Notes under the pieces: generated by a model | The model's input: the letters and a program-made list of their open reading frames with translations, nothing else | Told to the model about the DNA's origin: nothing | The model's database searches: none | Program-made: the position numbers and the translations under genes | DNA from: Lineus longissimus | Taxonomy: Eukaryota > Nemertea > Pilidiophora > Heteronemertea > Lineidae | NCBI RefSeq assembly: GCF_910592395.1 | Contig: NC_088308.1 | Span: forward strand, 10,991,001-11,055,000 | Reading direction: 5' to 3' | DNA length: 64,000 nucleotides | Shown here: positions 11,716 through 22,363 of the stretch, in pieces | Layout: the number at the start of each line of letters is the position of its first letter | Position numbering within the stretch: position 1 is the stretch's first letter

Positions 11716-12519
11716 CATAAATTAATTACAGCAGGACACATAAAGATGGCAGAAGGACAGCCGGCAACAACTGAAAATGGACAATATGTGTTTCAGACAG
11801 TGTAGATGATTTATTTTCAGATAAGGAAGTTTTAAACTGCAACATATGATGAAGGGGGGCTAACTAAGTCTATGACTTTTGTCTTTACATATTTATATGT
11901 TTTGTGAATTGTATTCTTCATGCCAAAATACATCTTTTTCATTTAAATAATTTTTTCATCTCGAATAATGCACGGTACATACTACAACGACTGTTGGACT
12001 TGTCATATTTTTCACAATTAGATAGTGGCGCCACTGTCGGGAAAACTGGGAATGTAGATGTTCAAAAGTCATATCCATCCGGATGGGCGCGGCACAGTCG
12101 ACCGCAGTTACATACATGTACATTTAGAACGTCACTCATGTGTATCCAGAACGGGAATCCTTAGACCAATACTTCATCCCCAACATGATCTCTAAGGGAC
12201 ACAGAATTGTCTTGACTTGTAGATTTATTCACCATTATCCTCATTTCGTCATGAAATTACATATTTGATCACTCAATCACATGGCATTCTTTCTAACAGT
12301 AAAACAGCTGCATCCGAATATACCACGCATGATGTAACATAAACTTAAACAAAAGAAATTAGAGGCAACATAACTGATAAGTAACCGATGTTTCTAACGG
12401 ATTGCTATTAAAGCGCACACAAGGTGCCTATTCAGAAAATGATTTGTTGACGAAACAATGGCCTGATTTGTTGTCTAGCCTTTTGACGTCAAACTATTTT
12501 TACACCGAGGGGTTTTCCT
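11716..12519. other. No feature seen
   Basis: AT-rich sequence with short spurious frames (for example 11904-12164) and no recognisable domain or repeat structure beyond ATCCGGATGGGCGCG near 12077, a phrase also present near 34893. Confidence 0.35.
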
Positions 12520-12667
12520 GTTTTTCATCGGCTGTTATAAAACGCGGATTCCGCGGAAATCCGCGGAAAAATCACAAAGCCGCCAGTAAATACGCGCATA
12601 ATATTTAATGATAATTATATTATACAAATAACAACATAAATCATAAATCGGAGGCAAGAACTACCAG

Positions 12668-13088
12668 TGTTCGGGTTAGGACCCGAACAAGGGATAGAAC
12701 ATTGACTCCACACAACACAAGTGGTTTCCATATATAAAGTATATTTGTATTAGAATCGAATCCGAGCATGGAATCCGAGAAGAAGTGAAGTCCTACTAGA
12801 ATCCTGGGTGAACTCAGGCTAGGGTACGCGTAGTCTTGTCTGTTCCTATCGATAATTACGATGAGAGAAGACGTATTAGATTTATATTAACCAACAGACG
12901 ACGGTCACAAAAGTCTTTGACCCAGAAATATAGAATAAAGTTGAGGAATATCTCCTTTTGGATTAGGCGGCCATGGCTGCGGGGCGCGAGTGCGCATGCC
13001 CACAGTCAGAATAATGTAAGGTTGAAAATATAGATGGCGAGAGCTCACCCAGGCCTAGTAAACGACAAAGAAGAAGAAAACCAGAACA
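12668..13088 (-). repeat. 3' LTR of the BEL/Pao element
   Basis: 421 bp, TG...CA bounded, identical to 21391-21811 except at 12949. It lies downstream of the pol stop in element orientation. A G-rich minus-strand run, GGGCGGGCGGGC (13089-13101), immediately precedes it and is a reasonable polypurine-like tract. Confidence 0.95.
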
Positions 13089-13504
13089 TGCCCGCCCGCC
13101 CTGACAGAGTCAATCATACAGTAGTATTCTAAGTCAGGCCAAACCCCCCGATAAACAGGTGCATTAAACCCAAAGAACGAGAACTTGCAATTATGCAATT
13201 GCATAACTTGAAATATAGATCATCCATGATGATATTCCATAAAGTGATGTTAGATAAAGTTCATAAATGACCGGATTGTCCAACCGCAGCGTAGTGAAGC
13301 ATCACACGGTAAGTAAACGGTATAACAGTATGAAAGTCCATGCGAATATTTACTGGTTATACGCAAGGGAAACCAGTATTTCCGGTAAAGTTCATATGTG
13401 AGGACCGCATTGTCCATATTATATAGTCCATCTTGGCTAAGGGACGCATGGTGGAAGAAAGCGATCAGACGAAGCATAATGGCGCAAAATGAAACGCAAT
13501 GAAG
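13089..13504 (-). other. 3' untranslated part of the BEL/Pao element
   Basis: About 416 bp between the pol stop and the 3' LTR. No coding frame of the element is recognised here. The LTR-proximal end is G-rich on the minus strand as expected for the second-strand primer region. Confidence 0.7.
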
Positions 13505-16500
13505 TTACCAGAATTTGGCTCTAAGATAGAGCGCTTTTTTACCAAGGTTTTCTGGCCATTTGCTTTCCGTCCTCGCACTCTCCTCCAGTATGCACACCTT
13601 GTTAGCCGGTCGTACGTAGGTGCCATCAGCTGTCTTGACCTTCACCGTCCGAATGATTCCGTCGTCTCCAGGGTAGACTTGGATTACTCTGGCAAGAGTC
13701 CAGGATCCTCGGGGCAGCTTATCGTCGACTAGGGTGACAAGATCACCAGCAGCAACTATCTCACCATCCCGACGCCATTTGGAGCGTAGCGTCAAGGTGG
13801 GGAGGTACTCCTTCAGCCATCTCTGGTTGACTCGGTTGGCTACCACTTGTACACGCTTCCATCTCTGGCGGCTGTTGATATCACGGTCGTCATCTCGGCA
13901 AGGTGACAGCCCCTCGGCGGCACGCCCAAAGATGAAGTGATTGGGCGTCAGGGCCTCGAAGTCGTTGACATCTTCGCTAGCGTAGGTCAAAGGCCTATTG
14001 TTGACTATGGCCTGGACCTCCACTAGAGCAGTTCTCAGGACAGCCTCGCTAACTTGGACATTAGCGATCACAGTTGACAGGGCCTTCTTCACGGATCTGA
14101 CGAGGCGCTCCCAGGCACCACCGAAGTGTGGCGCTGTCGGCGGATTGAAGTACCATTCTATCTTCAGTGGCGTGACGTACTGTAGTATCTTGTCATGGTC
14201 AAGCTGTTGAAGACATCGACGCAATTCTGTATTCGCCCCGACGAAATTTGTCCCGTTATCGCTGAAGATTCTTCTTGGTTGTGATCTCATGCCAATAAAT
14301 CGACGCAGGCATAGTAGAAAGTCGTCTGTAGACAGGGAATCCGCTAGTTCGAGGTGGACGGCTCTGACACTCATACAAGTGAAAAGACACCCCCAGCGCT
14401 TCACTGAAGACCTCCGCTGTGTGACTACAATTGGGCCAAAGTAGTCAATCCCCGTATGGTAGAAGGCGCCAGCAGCAGCATTGAGTCGGCAGGTGGGTAG
14501 ATCGGCCATCATAGGCTGAACGGGCTTCAGGCGTTTCCTCCGACATGTAATACAATCCTTAATGACCGATCTAGCCGTGGTCCTTCCCTGTAAAGGCCAG
14601 TACTTCTGTCGTGTCTCAGCTATTAGTTGTTCCCTTCCACAGTGGGCTTGTGACGAGTGGATGTCTTGTAGTAACAGCTTGGTCAGACGATTTCTCGGTA
14701 GCAGCAACTGATGCTTGGCTTCTTGATTGATATCTGCTTTCCTTAGCCGGCCACCTACGCGTAGATGGATCCCATCATGAAACGGCTGCAGTGGCGACAA
14801 TGGATGCTTTGGGCTAAGCATACCATCTTCCTTTAGCTCTCTCCAGGCCTCGGGATAGGCCTCCCTTTGTGCGTGCTGTATCCACAGATGCTCAGCGTCC
14901 TCCCACTCCTCTGCTGTTATCTCTGATGATGTAATGGCCTTTACTCCAAGTCTTGGCAATTTTGACGCAAAGTTCCGGTAGGCCCTCAGGATCCACGCTG
15001 TTCTTCTGACTAGACCTCGCCATGTGCTGAAATAATCCACCTTCACCAATGATGCGATTTCGAATTCGTATCGATAGATGAACTTCTCAGATTTCTCTCC
15101 GATCAGCAAGACTGAGGCAGTAGCGGCTTTCCTCACTTCAGGGTCATCAGGTTTCAGTTGGCTGTTCGGGATGACCTGTTCAGGCCAATCTTGCTCATCT
15201 TTTGATAGGAACGTTGGTCCTGTAAACCAAGCGTGTTCCATGGTCAGGTCATCAGCCTTCATCCCCCGTGAGCAATAGTCCGCTGGATTCTGGGCAGTTG
15301 GGATGTATCTCCATTCCTCAAATTGGGTGAACTCCCTTATCTCTGCCACACGATTTCCGATGAATGGTTTGAACCTCTTGCTTTCATTGCGTATGTAGGC
15401 GAGTACTGTGGTGGAGTCCGTCCAAAATATTCGTCTCGTGATATTGATTGGTTGCAACTCCCTCATCAACGTTTCAGCTAGCCTGACTGCCAATACTGCT
15501 CCCTGTAGTTCCAGCCTTGGAATCGAGAGTTGAGGCTTTATGGGCGCTACACGCGTCTTCGCTGCGAGGAATGAGCACACGATCCTTCCCCCCTCCAAAG
15601 TATAGCGTAGGAAGGCCTTTCCTACGTCCCATCCGACACCAAGTGCTCGCTGCACCCGACCGAATTCAATAGGTCCAGGGGGCTGGATGGCCCTCTCTGT
15701 CTCTGGGATGTGTTGCATGACCTCTTTGGAGTTAGAGATGAACTTGTGAACTCTCCATCCACCCCTTTTCCCCAGCTCGATTACCTCATCTACAAAGCTC
15801 ATCGCTACTGTAACAGACTGGATGCTCGAAACGAGATCGTCCATGTAATAGTCTTTCAGGTAAGCTTGTATAACCATCTTGGAGAAAGCGTTGATGTTAT
15901 CTTCAGCTGTGCGACGTAAGGCGTAGTTACAACAGGTTGGGGAGTCCTTCGAGCCAAATATGTGAACAACCATCATCGAGGTGTCCGGTGGTCCGGGTGA
16001 GGTAGGGTCTTCTTTCCAAAGGAACCGCAATGAGTCAGCATCACTCCTTGGCACGTATACCTGGTGAAACATACCCTCGATGTCTCCAACCACAGCGACC
16101 CGGTATAGCCTAAACCGTTGCAACACTCCGAAAAGGTTATTCAGCAAGTCTGGTCCGGTGAGGAGGCTGTCATTTAGCGATTGACCTTGAAACTCGGAAG
16201 CCGCGTCGAAGACAACTCTAACCTTTCCTGGTTTGTTTGGATTAGTCACGCCGTGATGTGGAATATACCATGTCCTCTCGAAAGATTTCGCCTTATCTTC
16301 TTGGGTCAGTTTCACTGCGTGTCCTTTACTGATGTAACCCTCCATGGTTTTCATATACATCCTCTTACACTCAGGATCTCTGTGAAGACGTCTCTCTAGG
16401 CTGTTGTACCGGCGCATAGCTACAGCAAAGTTGTTGGGTAATGTCAATTCATCCGACTTCCACAGCATGGGAACTTCATAGTGACCATTTTCCAACAGAC

Positions 16501-17275
16501 TGGTTTTCTCCTTTAACTGTTTAGCTGCCGCCCTATCCTGCAGTGACATCGGCTCCGATTCACTGCATGTAGTGCCGAACGACTCTGTATTCCAAAATCG
16601 CTCGACACTCTCGAGCAGCTGGTCGTCTTTCTTGAGAGTGCAGAGTATCTTTTTAGAGACACGATCTACTTTTGACTTTTCTGTCAATCCAATGATGGAC
16701 CAGCCTAGTTGAGAGCGTGTTCCGTACGGCTGGTGCTTGTTTCCAATCACCACTTCGTTGGTTATATGTGCCTCTGGAACATTCGCGCCGATGAGTAGTT
16801 TAACATCTGAAGCATCAATATCTCTCAGTGGCAGATGTGACAGATGTTCCCACTCGGGCTGTATCTTCTGTGGCGGCGTCTCAAAGCTTGCAATGTCTAA
16901 AATCCTGGCATCAACTACACTCAAGGGTTTTGCATCAGGATCATCCACGGACTTCACTTGGAATGATACGATACGTGACGTCTTGGTAACATCTGGTCCG
17001 AGAGTCTTGAGCGTAAGTGGAACTGAGCGACCTTTCAAATTCAGCTGTTCCGCCAATGAGCTCTGGATGACAGTAATCTCGCTGGCGGAGTCCAATAGAG
17101 CGACAGTTCTCACGGTAATTCCATTCTTGGAGACGATAACTGGCACGAGAGGAAAACAAGTCTGCAAATCCCTTCCTCTATCCCTCCAATCTCCTTTTGA
17201 CGAAGTCAATATGGTAGTGTTTACAGTCTTTTCAGCGGGACTATCATTTGTTCCTTCAGGCGGGATATGAAGCAT
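13505..17275 (-). CDS. pol: BEL/Pao Pol: protease, reverse transcriptase, RNase H, integrase
   Basis: A 1256-residue open frame carrying the enzymes that mature, copy and integrate the element. Protease: LLDSAS with D62. Reverse transcriptase: about 330-500, with VRVVFDAAS, VGDIEGMFHQV and catalytic YYMDD (YMDD at 477-480). RNase H: from about 585 (IPRLELQGAVLAVRLA) with FWTDSTTVLAYI (D620) and QNPADYCSRG. Integrase zinc finger: H873, H878, C908, C911. Catalytic core D944, D1006, E1056 (GIDYFGP, SDNGTNF, GGAWERLV). The DUF5641-like tail includes LTPNHFIFGR and PRGSW. All motifs look intact over the whole length. The reading frame continues upstream across the TGA at 17312-17314 into gag without a shift, so the first ATG at 17275 is probably not a natural start; pol would be made by readthrough or not at all. 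Confidence 0.95.
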   Translation of the reverse strand: MLHIPPEGTNDSPAEKTVNTTILTSSKGDWRDRGRDLQTCFPLVPVIVSKNGITVRTVALLDSASEITVIQSSLAEQLNLKGRSVPLTLKTLGPDVTKTSRIVSFQVKSVDDPDAKPLSVVDARILDIASFETPPQKIQPEWEHLSHLPLRDIDASDVKLLIGANVPEAHITNEVVIGNKHQPYGTRSQLGWSIIGLTEKSKVDRVSKKILCTLKKDDQLLESVERFWNTESFGTTCSESEPMSLQDRAAAKQLKEKTSLLENGHYEVPMLWKSDELTLPNNFAVAMRRYNSLERRLHRDPECKRMYMKTMEGYISKGHAVKLTQEDKAKSFERTWYIPHHGVTNPNKPGKVRVVFDAASEFQGQSLNDSLLTGPDLLNNLFGVLQRFRLYRVAVVGDIEGMFHQVYVPRSDADSLRFLWKEDPTSPGPPDTSMMVVHIFGSKDSPTCCNYALRRTAEDNINAFSKMVIQAYLKDYYMDDLVSSIQSVTVAMSFVDEVIELGKRGGWRVHKFISNSKEVMQHIPETERAIQPPGPIEFGRVQRALGVGWDVGKAFLRYTLEGGRIVCSFLAAKTRVAPIKPQLSIPRLELQGAVLAVRLAETLMRELQPINITRRIFWTDSTTVLAYIRNESKRFKPFIGNRVAEIREFTQFEEWRYIPTAQNPADYCSRGMKADDLTMEHAWFTGPTFLSKDEQDWPEQVIPNSQLKPDDPEVRKAATASVLLIGEKSEKFIYRYEFEIASLVKVDYFSTWRGLVRRTAWILRAYRNFASKLPRLGVKAITSSEITAEEWEDAEHLWIQHAQREAYPEAWRELKEDGMLSPKHPLSPLQPFHDGIHLRVGGRLRKADINQEAKHQLLLPRNRLTKLLLQDIHSSQAHCGREQLIAETRQKYWPLQGRTTARSVIKDCITCRRKRLKPVQPMMADLPTCRLNAAAGAFYHTGIDYFGPIVVTQRRSSVKRWGCLFTCMSVRAVHLELADSLSTDDFLLCLRRFIGMRSQPRRIFSDNGTNFVGANTELRRCLQQLDHDKILQYVTPLKIEWYFNPPTAPHFGGAWERLVRSVKKALSTVIANVQVSEAVLRTALVEVQAIVNNRPLTYASEDVNDFEALTPNHFIFGRAAEGLSPCRDDDRDINSRQRWKRVQVVANRVNQRWLKEYLPTLTLRSKWRRDGEIVAAGDLVTLVDDKLPRGSWTLARVIQVYPGDDGIIRTVKVKTADGTYVRPANKVCILEESARTESKWPENLGKKALYLRAKFW

Positions 17276-17311
17276 CGTGTGATGTTTTCTACCACAGCCG
17301 TCTACCTGACA

Positions 17312-18040
17312 TCAAACAGTAGACTTGCAGTTCTTAACTCTGTGTGGCTTAAGGCAGTTGTAACATACATTCAGCTGCTTTGCATCTTTCCTTCTGTCCG
17401 CGACAGATTTCTTGGTTAAAACGTTACACTTGTGAAGCGGATGTTGTTCGACTTTACACAAAGAGCATAGCTTCTGTGTCTTCTTGTCTGATGGGTCAGA
17501 GCGTCTCTCACCAGCTGCAGGTGTAGAAGTTGTACCCGAATTTGATCCTGCAGGCTCGAGTCGTTGATCACCTTGACCACTCTTCTTCGGCTGAGACGTT
17601 GTCCTCACCGCTGATTCTGTTGTACTTGTCTTCAACACGACTTTCTCCTTGCCTGAGACTTGAGTATTCGTCTTGTCTTTGTTGTCCCGCCGTCGGATAG
17701 CATACGGATTGTATTCGGCGGCAACGCATTGTCCCAACCAATCTTTAAAATCTATGAGATTCGGCTGTCGTTGTTGGGACACTTTGGTGATATAGCGGTT
17801 CCAATGCGTAATCCGATCTCCAGGAATCCGTCTAGCTACCCTCATCAGCACATCTGTACCCGTAATATCAGATAGATATCCTAGTGACGTCAGAGTGCTG
17901 ATACAATCACGTACTCCCGTGTAGAGATTCCTCAGTGACGACGCATTAGCAGACTGTAGGACGGGACCATTAGTTATCTTCTCCAGATAAGCCGATGCAA
18001 CTTTGTGTCTATGCCCAAACTGTGCCTTGAGTTCCTTCAA
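17312..18040 (-). CDS. gag: BEL/Pao gag C-terminal segment with zinc knuckles
   Basis: A 242-codon stretch in the same frame as the pol and upstream gag segments, bounded by a TAG at 18044-18046 upstream and ending at a TGA at 17312-17314. It opens with the second half of the DUF1759 region (KELKAQFGHRHKVASAYL) and then a basic, Ser/Thr-rich linker. Two knuckles follow near its end: LCSLCKVEQHPLHKC and VCYNCLKPHRVKNC. The codons after the TGA in the same frame encode a further Cys-His cluster (CQVDGC..KHH), so the stop falls within the zinc-binding block and is not at a natural domain boundary. The reported start is a TTG, so it has no start of its own. Confidence 0.85.
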   Translation of the reverse strand: MKELKAQFGHRHKVASAYLEKITNGPVLQSANASSLRNLYTGVRDCISTLTSLGYLSDITGTDVLMRVARRIPGDRITHWNRYITKVSQQRQPNLIDFKDWLGQCVAAEYNPYAIRRRDNKDKTNTQVSGKEKVVLKTSTTESAVRTTSQPKKSGQGDQRLEPAGSNSGTTSTPAAGERRSDPSDKKTQKLCSLCKVEQHPLHKCNVLTKKSVADRRKDAKQLNVCYNCLKPHRVKNCKSTV

Positions 18041-18043
18041 AGC

Positions 18044-20158
18044 CTAAGCGTAGTATCTCCCTGAGTGAGAAATTCCTTGGATAAATCGCTTGGCCTCTCC
18101 CTCCAAATGGCTGATAAGTAGGTCCATCCTTCGATTGTCCGACAGTCCTGGTTTCGTATGTACCTGCGCATAGAAAAGTTCAATAAACTTAGGCCAGTTT
18201 ATAGGACTCCCGTCAAATTTCGGAATCGAAACAGGAGGAAGGTCTTTTTCCGAATTCAGACGGACAATAGACTGCAACAGTGACGACATTGTACCATCAC
18301 TAGCATCCCCGGCATCTAACTTGGTCTCTTTCCCTATCTCCAAGCCAGAAATCCATCCATCCACTGCATCCTTCGACTGGAAGCCGGAAGCCGGCGTAAT
18401 TCCGGTAGATATCTTGTGTACACCATCTCCATATGACGTAATTCCGGTGGTCCCACCATCTCCAGTAGGTGTCACTCCAGTCGGCAACACACCCTGGGTC
18501 CAATCAACTCCAGGCGGCAACCATCCTGGTGGCACACCATACATGTACATCGCACCATCTCCGGAAGTCTGGTATCCAGGCGGCGGTTGCATCACAGGTG
18601 GCACACCATACATGTACATCGCACCATCTCCGGACGTCGGGCATCCATACCGCGGCACCCCAGGTTTCACACCATCCCCAAGCGGCATAAATCCAGGTGG
18701 CTGTTGCATCGCAGTCTTCACACCATGCTGGGTTGCACCATCTCCGGACGTCGGGCATCTATAACGCGGCACCCCAGGTTTCACACCCTGTGTCGCACCA
18801 TCCCCGTGCGGCATAAATCCAGGTGGCGGCATCCCAGGCTTCACATCCTGAGTAATGCCATCTCCAGACGACTGCAATCCAGGCGGCGGCATTCTAGGCT
18901 TCATACCATCTCCAGGCTTCACCAATGGCGACATCCGTGACAACCCACCATCCCCTGGCTGGAACCTCAATGGGGACCGACGACCGGCTGATGAAAGTGA
19001 CAGATCTGGTGGAGGAGGCGCTGGCTGCAAGTACAAGTTAGAAAATTTAGGATCCAATTGTGCAGTTTTCCGTGGCAAGAAGGCAGTTTTCCGTAGCATC
19101 CCCGACGTCAAACCATCTCCGGGCGGGAACGTAGCAGGTGTCACCCCATCTCCAGGTTTGGTGACGAACGATGTTACAGCCGGCTTTCCATTCCCCGACT
19201 TGGTTGCCACCAACGACATAGCAGAACGACTATCTCCAGTCTTGGCTACGAATGACGATACAACAGGCTTACTATCTCCAATCCTGGTCAATACCGTAGA
19301 TGATGTCCCAGGTGTAGGATCCCCGGACACCGATGGCAGCATAGCGGGTGTATGAGTTCGATCAGGCTCAGACTTGATCACTGAACCATCGCATCCCTCC
19401 GTAGCATCTTCTACTTTCCCAGCATCCGGCGGTATATCCGGCTTCTCGCCCTTTTCTGTATCGACATCTTCAGGAAGTTTGGAATCCTCTTCTGTTAGTC
19501 CAGATTCAGCTTCAGACTCCTCAGATTCAAGATCATCTTCCGATTCCTCTTCAATCTCTAACTTCCGATCACAATCACTGGTAATATAGCTGCAAGATCC
19601 CTCTGACCGTCGACTTTGATCTATCTGACTTGATTCAGGCTTCTCCACCTTGACTTCGATCTCCCCAACATTTTTCTCCGGCTTCCTGGCTGTGCTAACG
19701 ATCCAATCCAGCACCCGACTCGAACTCAGAAGATCAGACTGAATACTAGTCCTTTTCTCGGAAGGATCCTCTCCTGACCTAGTATCCAAATGTTGAGTTA
19801 TATTATCTAATATGTCCTCAGCATAGCCCTGCACCTGATTCTGCCAAGACTGGATCTTCATGAAAAATTCAGAGTCTTTTGCCAATTTAATATCGTCCGC
19901 AATCGAATCCATTTTAAGGACAGTATCTTTTATCCGCTCCTCGATCTGCCTGAGCAATGTTCTGCTTCCCCAGAGACTAATAATCTGTTCCGCCTTGTGA
20001 GCATTCCTAACCAATTTCTCCTTCAAGCCCTGTAATTCCACCTGAGATCGAAGACATCTATCCGTGGAAGAAGGCGGCAAGTAACTCCCAGTTTCATCGC
20101 ATTCATAGGCATCAAGGTATGCTGGCCTACGTCGGTGCTCTCTACGTGGTCGATCCAT
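18044..20158 (-). CDS. gag: BEL/Pao gag N-terminal segment with a Gly-Asp-Gly repeat region
   Basis: A 704-codon frame whose ATG at 20156-20158 is the first of the gag-pol frame, 1.23 kb inside the 5' LTR. The first 150 residues are basic then predicted coiled-coil (LKEKLVRNAHKAEQIISLW). An acidic segment follows (EEESEDDLESEESEAESG). About 300 residues of imperfect repeats are centred on SGDG/PGDG with PPPG and GVKPG spacers, including twice GDGAMYMYGVPP. It ends in the DUF1759 domain (IPKFDGSPINWPKFIELFYA) just before an in-frame TAG. The long GDG-proline region is unusual against the compact gag at 5130-6590 and may be intrinsically disordered; its role is unknown. Confidence 0.85.
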   Translation of the reverse strand: MDRPRREHRRRPAYLDAYECDETGSYLPPSSTDRCLRSQVELQGLKEKLVRNAHKAEQIISLWGSRTLLRQIEERIKDTVLKMDSIADDIKLAKDSEFFMKIQSWQNQVQGYAEDILDNITQHLDTRSGEDPSEKRTSIQSDLLSSSRVLDWIVSTARKPEKNVGEIEVKVEKPESSQIDQSRRSEGSCSYITSDCDRKLEIEEESEDDLESEESEAESGLTEEDSKLPEDVDTEKGEKPDIPPDAGKVEDATEGCDGSVIKSEPDRTHTPAMLPSVSGDPTPGTSSTVLTRIGDSKPVVSSFVAKTGDSRSAMSLVATKSGNGKPAVTSFVTKPGDGVTPATFPPGDGLTSGMLRKTAFLPRKTAQLDPKFSNLYLQPAPPPPDLSLSSAGRRSPLRFQPGDGGLSRMSPLVKPGDGMKPRMPPPGLQSSGDGITQDVKPGMPPPGFMPHGDGATQGVKPGVPRYRCPTSGDGATQHGVKTAMQQPPGFMPLGDGVKPGVPRYGCPTSGDGAMYMYGVPPVMQPPPGYQTSGDGAMYMYGVPPGWLPPGVDWTQGVLPTGVTPTGDGGTTGITSYGDGVHKISTGITPASGFQSKDAVDGWISGLEIGKETKLDAGDASDGTMSSLLQSIVRLNSEKDLPPVSIPKFDGSPINWPKFIELFYAQVHTKPGLSDNRRMDLLISHLEGEAKRFIQGISHSGRYYA

Positions 20159-21390
20159 GACTGATACTATGAGACTTTAATTCAGAAAAATAAAATCTCA
20201 CCTCCGAACCGATCTATCAGCAACGTCTCCTATCCAACAAAGGAACATCAGCCTGTACCATCAGCGTAAAAGCGTCCTTAGTGATAATCTCGAAAATGAT
20301 ATCTGATCCAAAAGACCAACGACAGCAGTGCCTCCCGTAGTATAGGCCCAAGTAATGTGTCCGTTGTCCTTTGGCCTCAGCAAATTGTAAACTTTAATGC
20401 CTCAGCAACAGCGCCACCTAGTAGTTGAAACTCCTCGGTCCATAAAGTAGAGTCCAATACCGAAAAGTAAATCCAACAGGCAATTAACGCTCCCTATTGA
20501 CAAGTAAGGCACTAAGTTTAGTTCAATACCACTAAAGAGATAATCATCACGACTGAAGCGCCATCTATCCGTCCACGAAGAAGTCCATGCATATATGTAC
20601 CATTACCAAACTTAAAACTCACTTGGCAATGTTCAAAGTACTACCAAATTCCCATTCAGAAGTCACCTTCACCAAAACAATGACATTCTCCAAACCACAA
20701 TGCCAATAAAGGTGATAAGTGTCGCCAATGGTAGTAGGCCCTTTCAAACAAGCAACAGTTTATAGTTGTACTCACTCGCCGATCCAAGTTTGACAGCTAA
20801 ATCCACGTTTTATTCCGCATTCATTCCGATCAATAAAGCAGAGCGTCCGTGTGCTAAACCGTTGCGCGTATAGGCCGTATGTAGAATCCATGCATGTTGT
20901 AGAAATCTTCGAAAACAGCTGACTCCCAAAAGGTGCTTATCCAGGCTTCGCACCTGTTAGATGACCGAAGTACCGCGTGCTGATTGGCCGACTGGTTCGT
21001 GACGTGCGTGACGTCGAAAGGTGAAAGTTCACTTGATCCGAAGACAAAATCTCTGGGTTCCGAGAAGCTCCGATATAACGCATAAACAGTCTATACTGCT
21101 AAAAATGATCCTTTGCTTCACACAAAAGGCAATAGGTTCCATCCAAAATTCATGAACTATAGTAGGCAACCTTGGAGTGAAGGTTGAGCCGCAGCCATGG
21201 CTCGATCGGTGACGTCATATGGGTGGCACTCGCTCGCATAATAATTGAGGTGATATCAAAAACTAAATGTACATACCAATGTCCAAGTGAATGTAAAATT
21301 TCCGTGAAATCCAAATCCAATCCAAATCCAATGAATATAGTTCGTAACTTGCCAAAACGTGTAACTTCTAGCAAGAACTTTTGTGACTTT
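20159..21390 (-). other. 5' leader of the BEL/Pao element
   Basis: 1.23 kb between the 5' LTR and the gag ATG, long for this superfamily. No canonical tRNA-complementary TGG starts at the LTR border; the nearest TGG-containing candidate on the minus strand is TTTTGGCAAGTTACG about 35-40 nt inside. Short frames here have no recognisable domain. Confidence 0.6.
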
Positions 21391-21811
21391 TGTTCGGGTT
21401 AGGACCCGAACAAGGGATAGAACATTGACTCCACACAACACAAGTGGTTTCCATATATAAAGTATATTTGTATTAGAATCGAATCCGAGCATGGAATCCG
21501 AGAAGAAGTGAAGTCCTACTAGAATCCTGGGTGAACTCAGGCTAGGGTACGCGTAGTCTTGTCTGTTCCTATCGATAATTACGATGAGAGAAGACGTATT
21601 AGATTTATATTAACCAACAGACGACGGTCACAAAAGTCTTTGACCCAGAAATATAGAATAAAGTTGAGGAAGATCTCCTTTTGGATTAGGCGGCCATGGC
21701 TGCGGGGCGCGAGTGCGCATGCCCACAGTCAGAATAATGTAAGGTTGAAAATATAGATGGCGAGAGCTCACCCAGGCCTAGTAAACGACAAAGAAGAAGA
21801 AAACCAGAACA
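21391..21811 (-). repeat. 5' LTR of the BEL/Pao element
   Basis: 421 bp, same ends as the 3' copy, with G at 21672 where the other copy has T. Followed by the ACCAG duplication at 21812-21816. Contains an AAGAAGAAG run near the outer edge in both copies. Confidence 0.95.
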
Positions 21812-21816
21812 ACCAG

Positions 21817-22363
21817 TTATCTGCATATTTCATCGGTCATATTTTAATCCTCTGGAGCGCCATTCATGCCATTCCGATCGACTCTTCCCTCTTTTTTTCT
21901 TGGTGTTGATAAACTTTGCATGTTATCTTCGACACCACCGTGGTTCCTGATTCCCTAACGGAACATATTACGAGGCTGCTTTCAAGTGTGATTGATGCCC
22001 GGATTGATGTACGTTACGATATGCCTCCTTCAAATATGGGTCGATGACGAACTGAATTCTGGTCTACGAAAATGTTTTAGGACAATCTCCTTGCAGCTCG
22101 AACCTAACCAACCATATATGCGACTGCACATTGGAGTCTATTTTTAGCAATCACAAAAACTTACTTCGCGGCCCGTCCTAGAGTATAAGTTTATTTCGAA
22201 CTACTGTACAAGGTGCTTGTGATTTACGGCGCATACAGCGCACCATATAACGGGGATTCCCAAAGACCTTGTCACCAGGAGTACTTCATGCGCACAACAA
22301 TGCACACTATTAATATGAAAAACTCTCACCTGCCATTCAGGTAGCCACCCTGTAGCCAAGTTA
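21817..22363. other. Right internal part of the split 45-bp-TIR transposon
   Basis: Non-coding interior of the disrupted DNA transposon. About 22146-22195 (CAATCACAAAAACTTAC, then CGGCCCGTC and ATAAGTTTATTT) resembles 57905-57962, showing that this interior is related to sequence in the first myosin intron. Confidence 0.55.

Larger units (their letters stand above)
12668..21811 (-). mobile_element. Complete BEL/Pao LTR retrotransposon, minus strand, 9144 bp
   Basis: Two 421-bp LTRs (12668-13088 and 21391-21811) begin TGTTCGGG and end CCAGAACA in plus-strand view. ACCAG lies directly outside both (12663-12667 and 21812-21816), a perfect 5-bp target duplication. The gag-pol frame on the minus strand contains DUF1759, zinc knuckles, aspartic protease, reverse transcriptase, RNase H, integrase and a DUF5641-like C-terminus in BEL/Pao order. 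The LTRs differ at a single position (T at 12949, G at 21672), so insertion was recent. Two in-frame stops interrupt the coding frame. No canonical TGG primer-binding site abuts the 5' LTR. Confidence 0.95.

Noticed and set aside
16737-17270. 177-codon plus-strand frame
   Set aside because: It is a shadow frame of the pol gene on the other strand and has no domain of its own.
5130-20158. The two BEL/Pao loci as parts of the same family
   Set aside because: Their gag N-termini, knuckle spacing and integrase sequences differ widely and no LTR similarity is seen.
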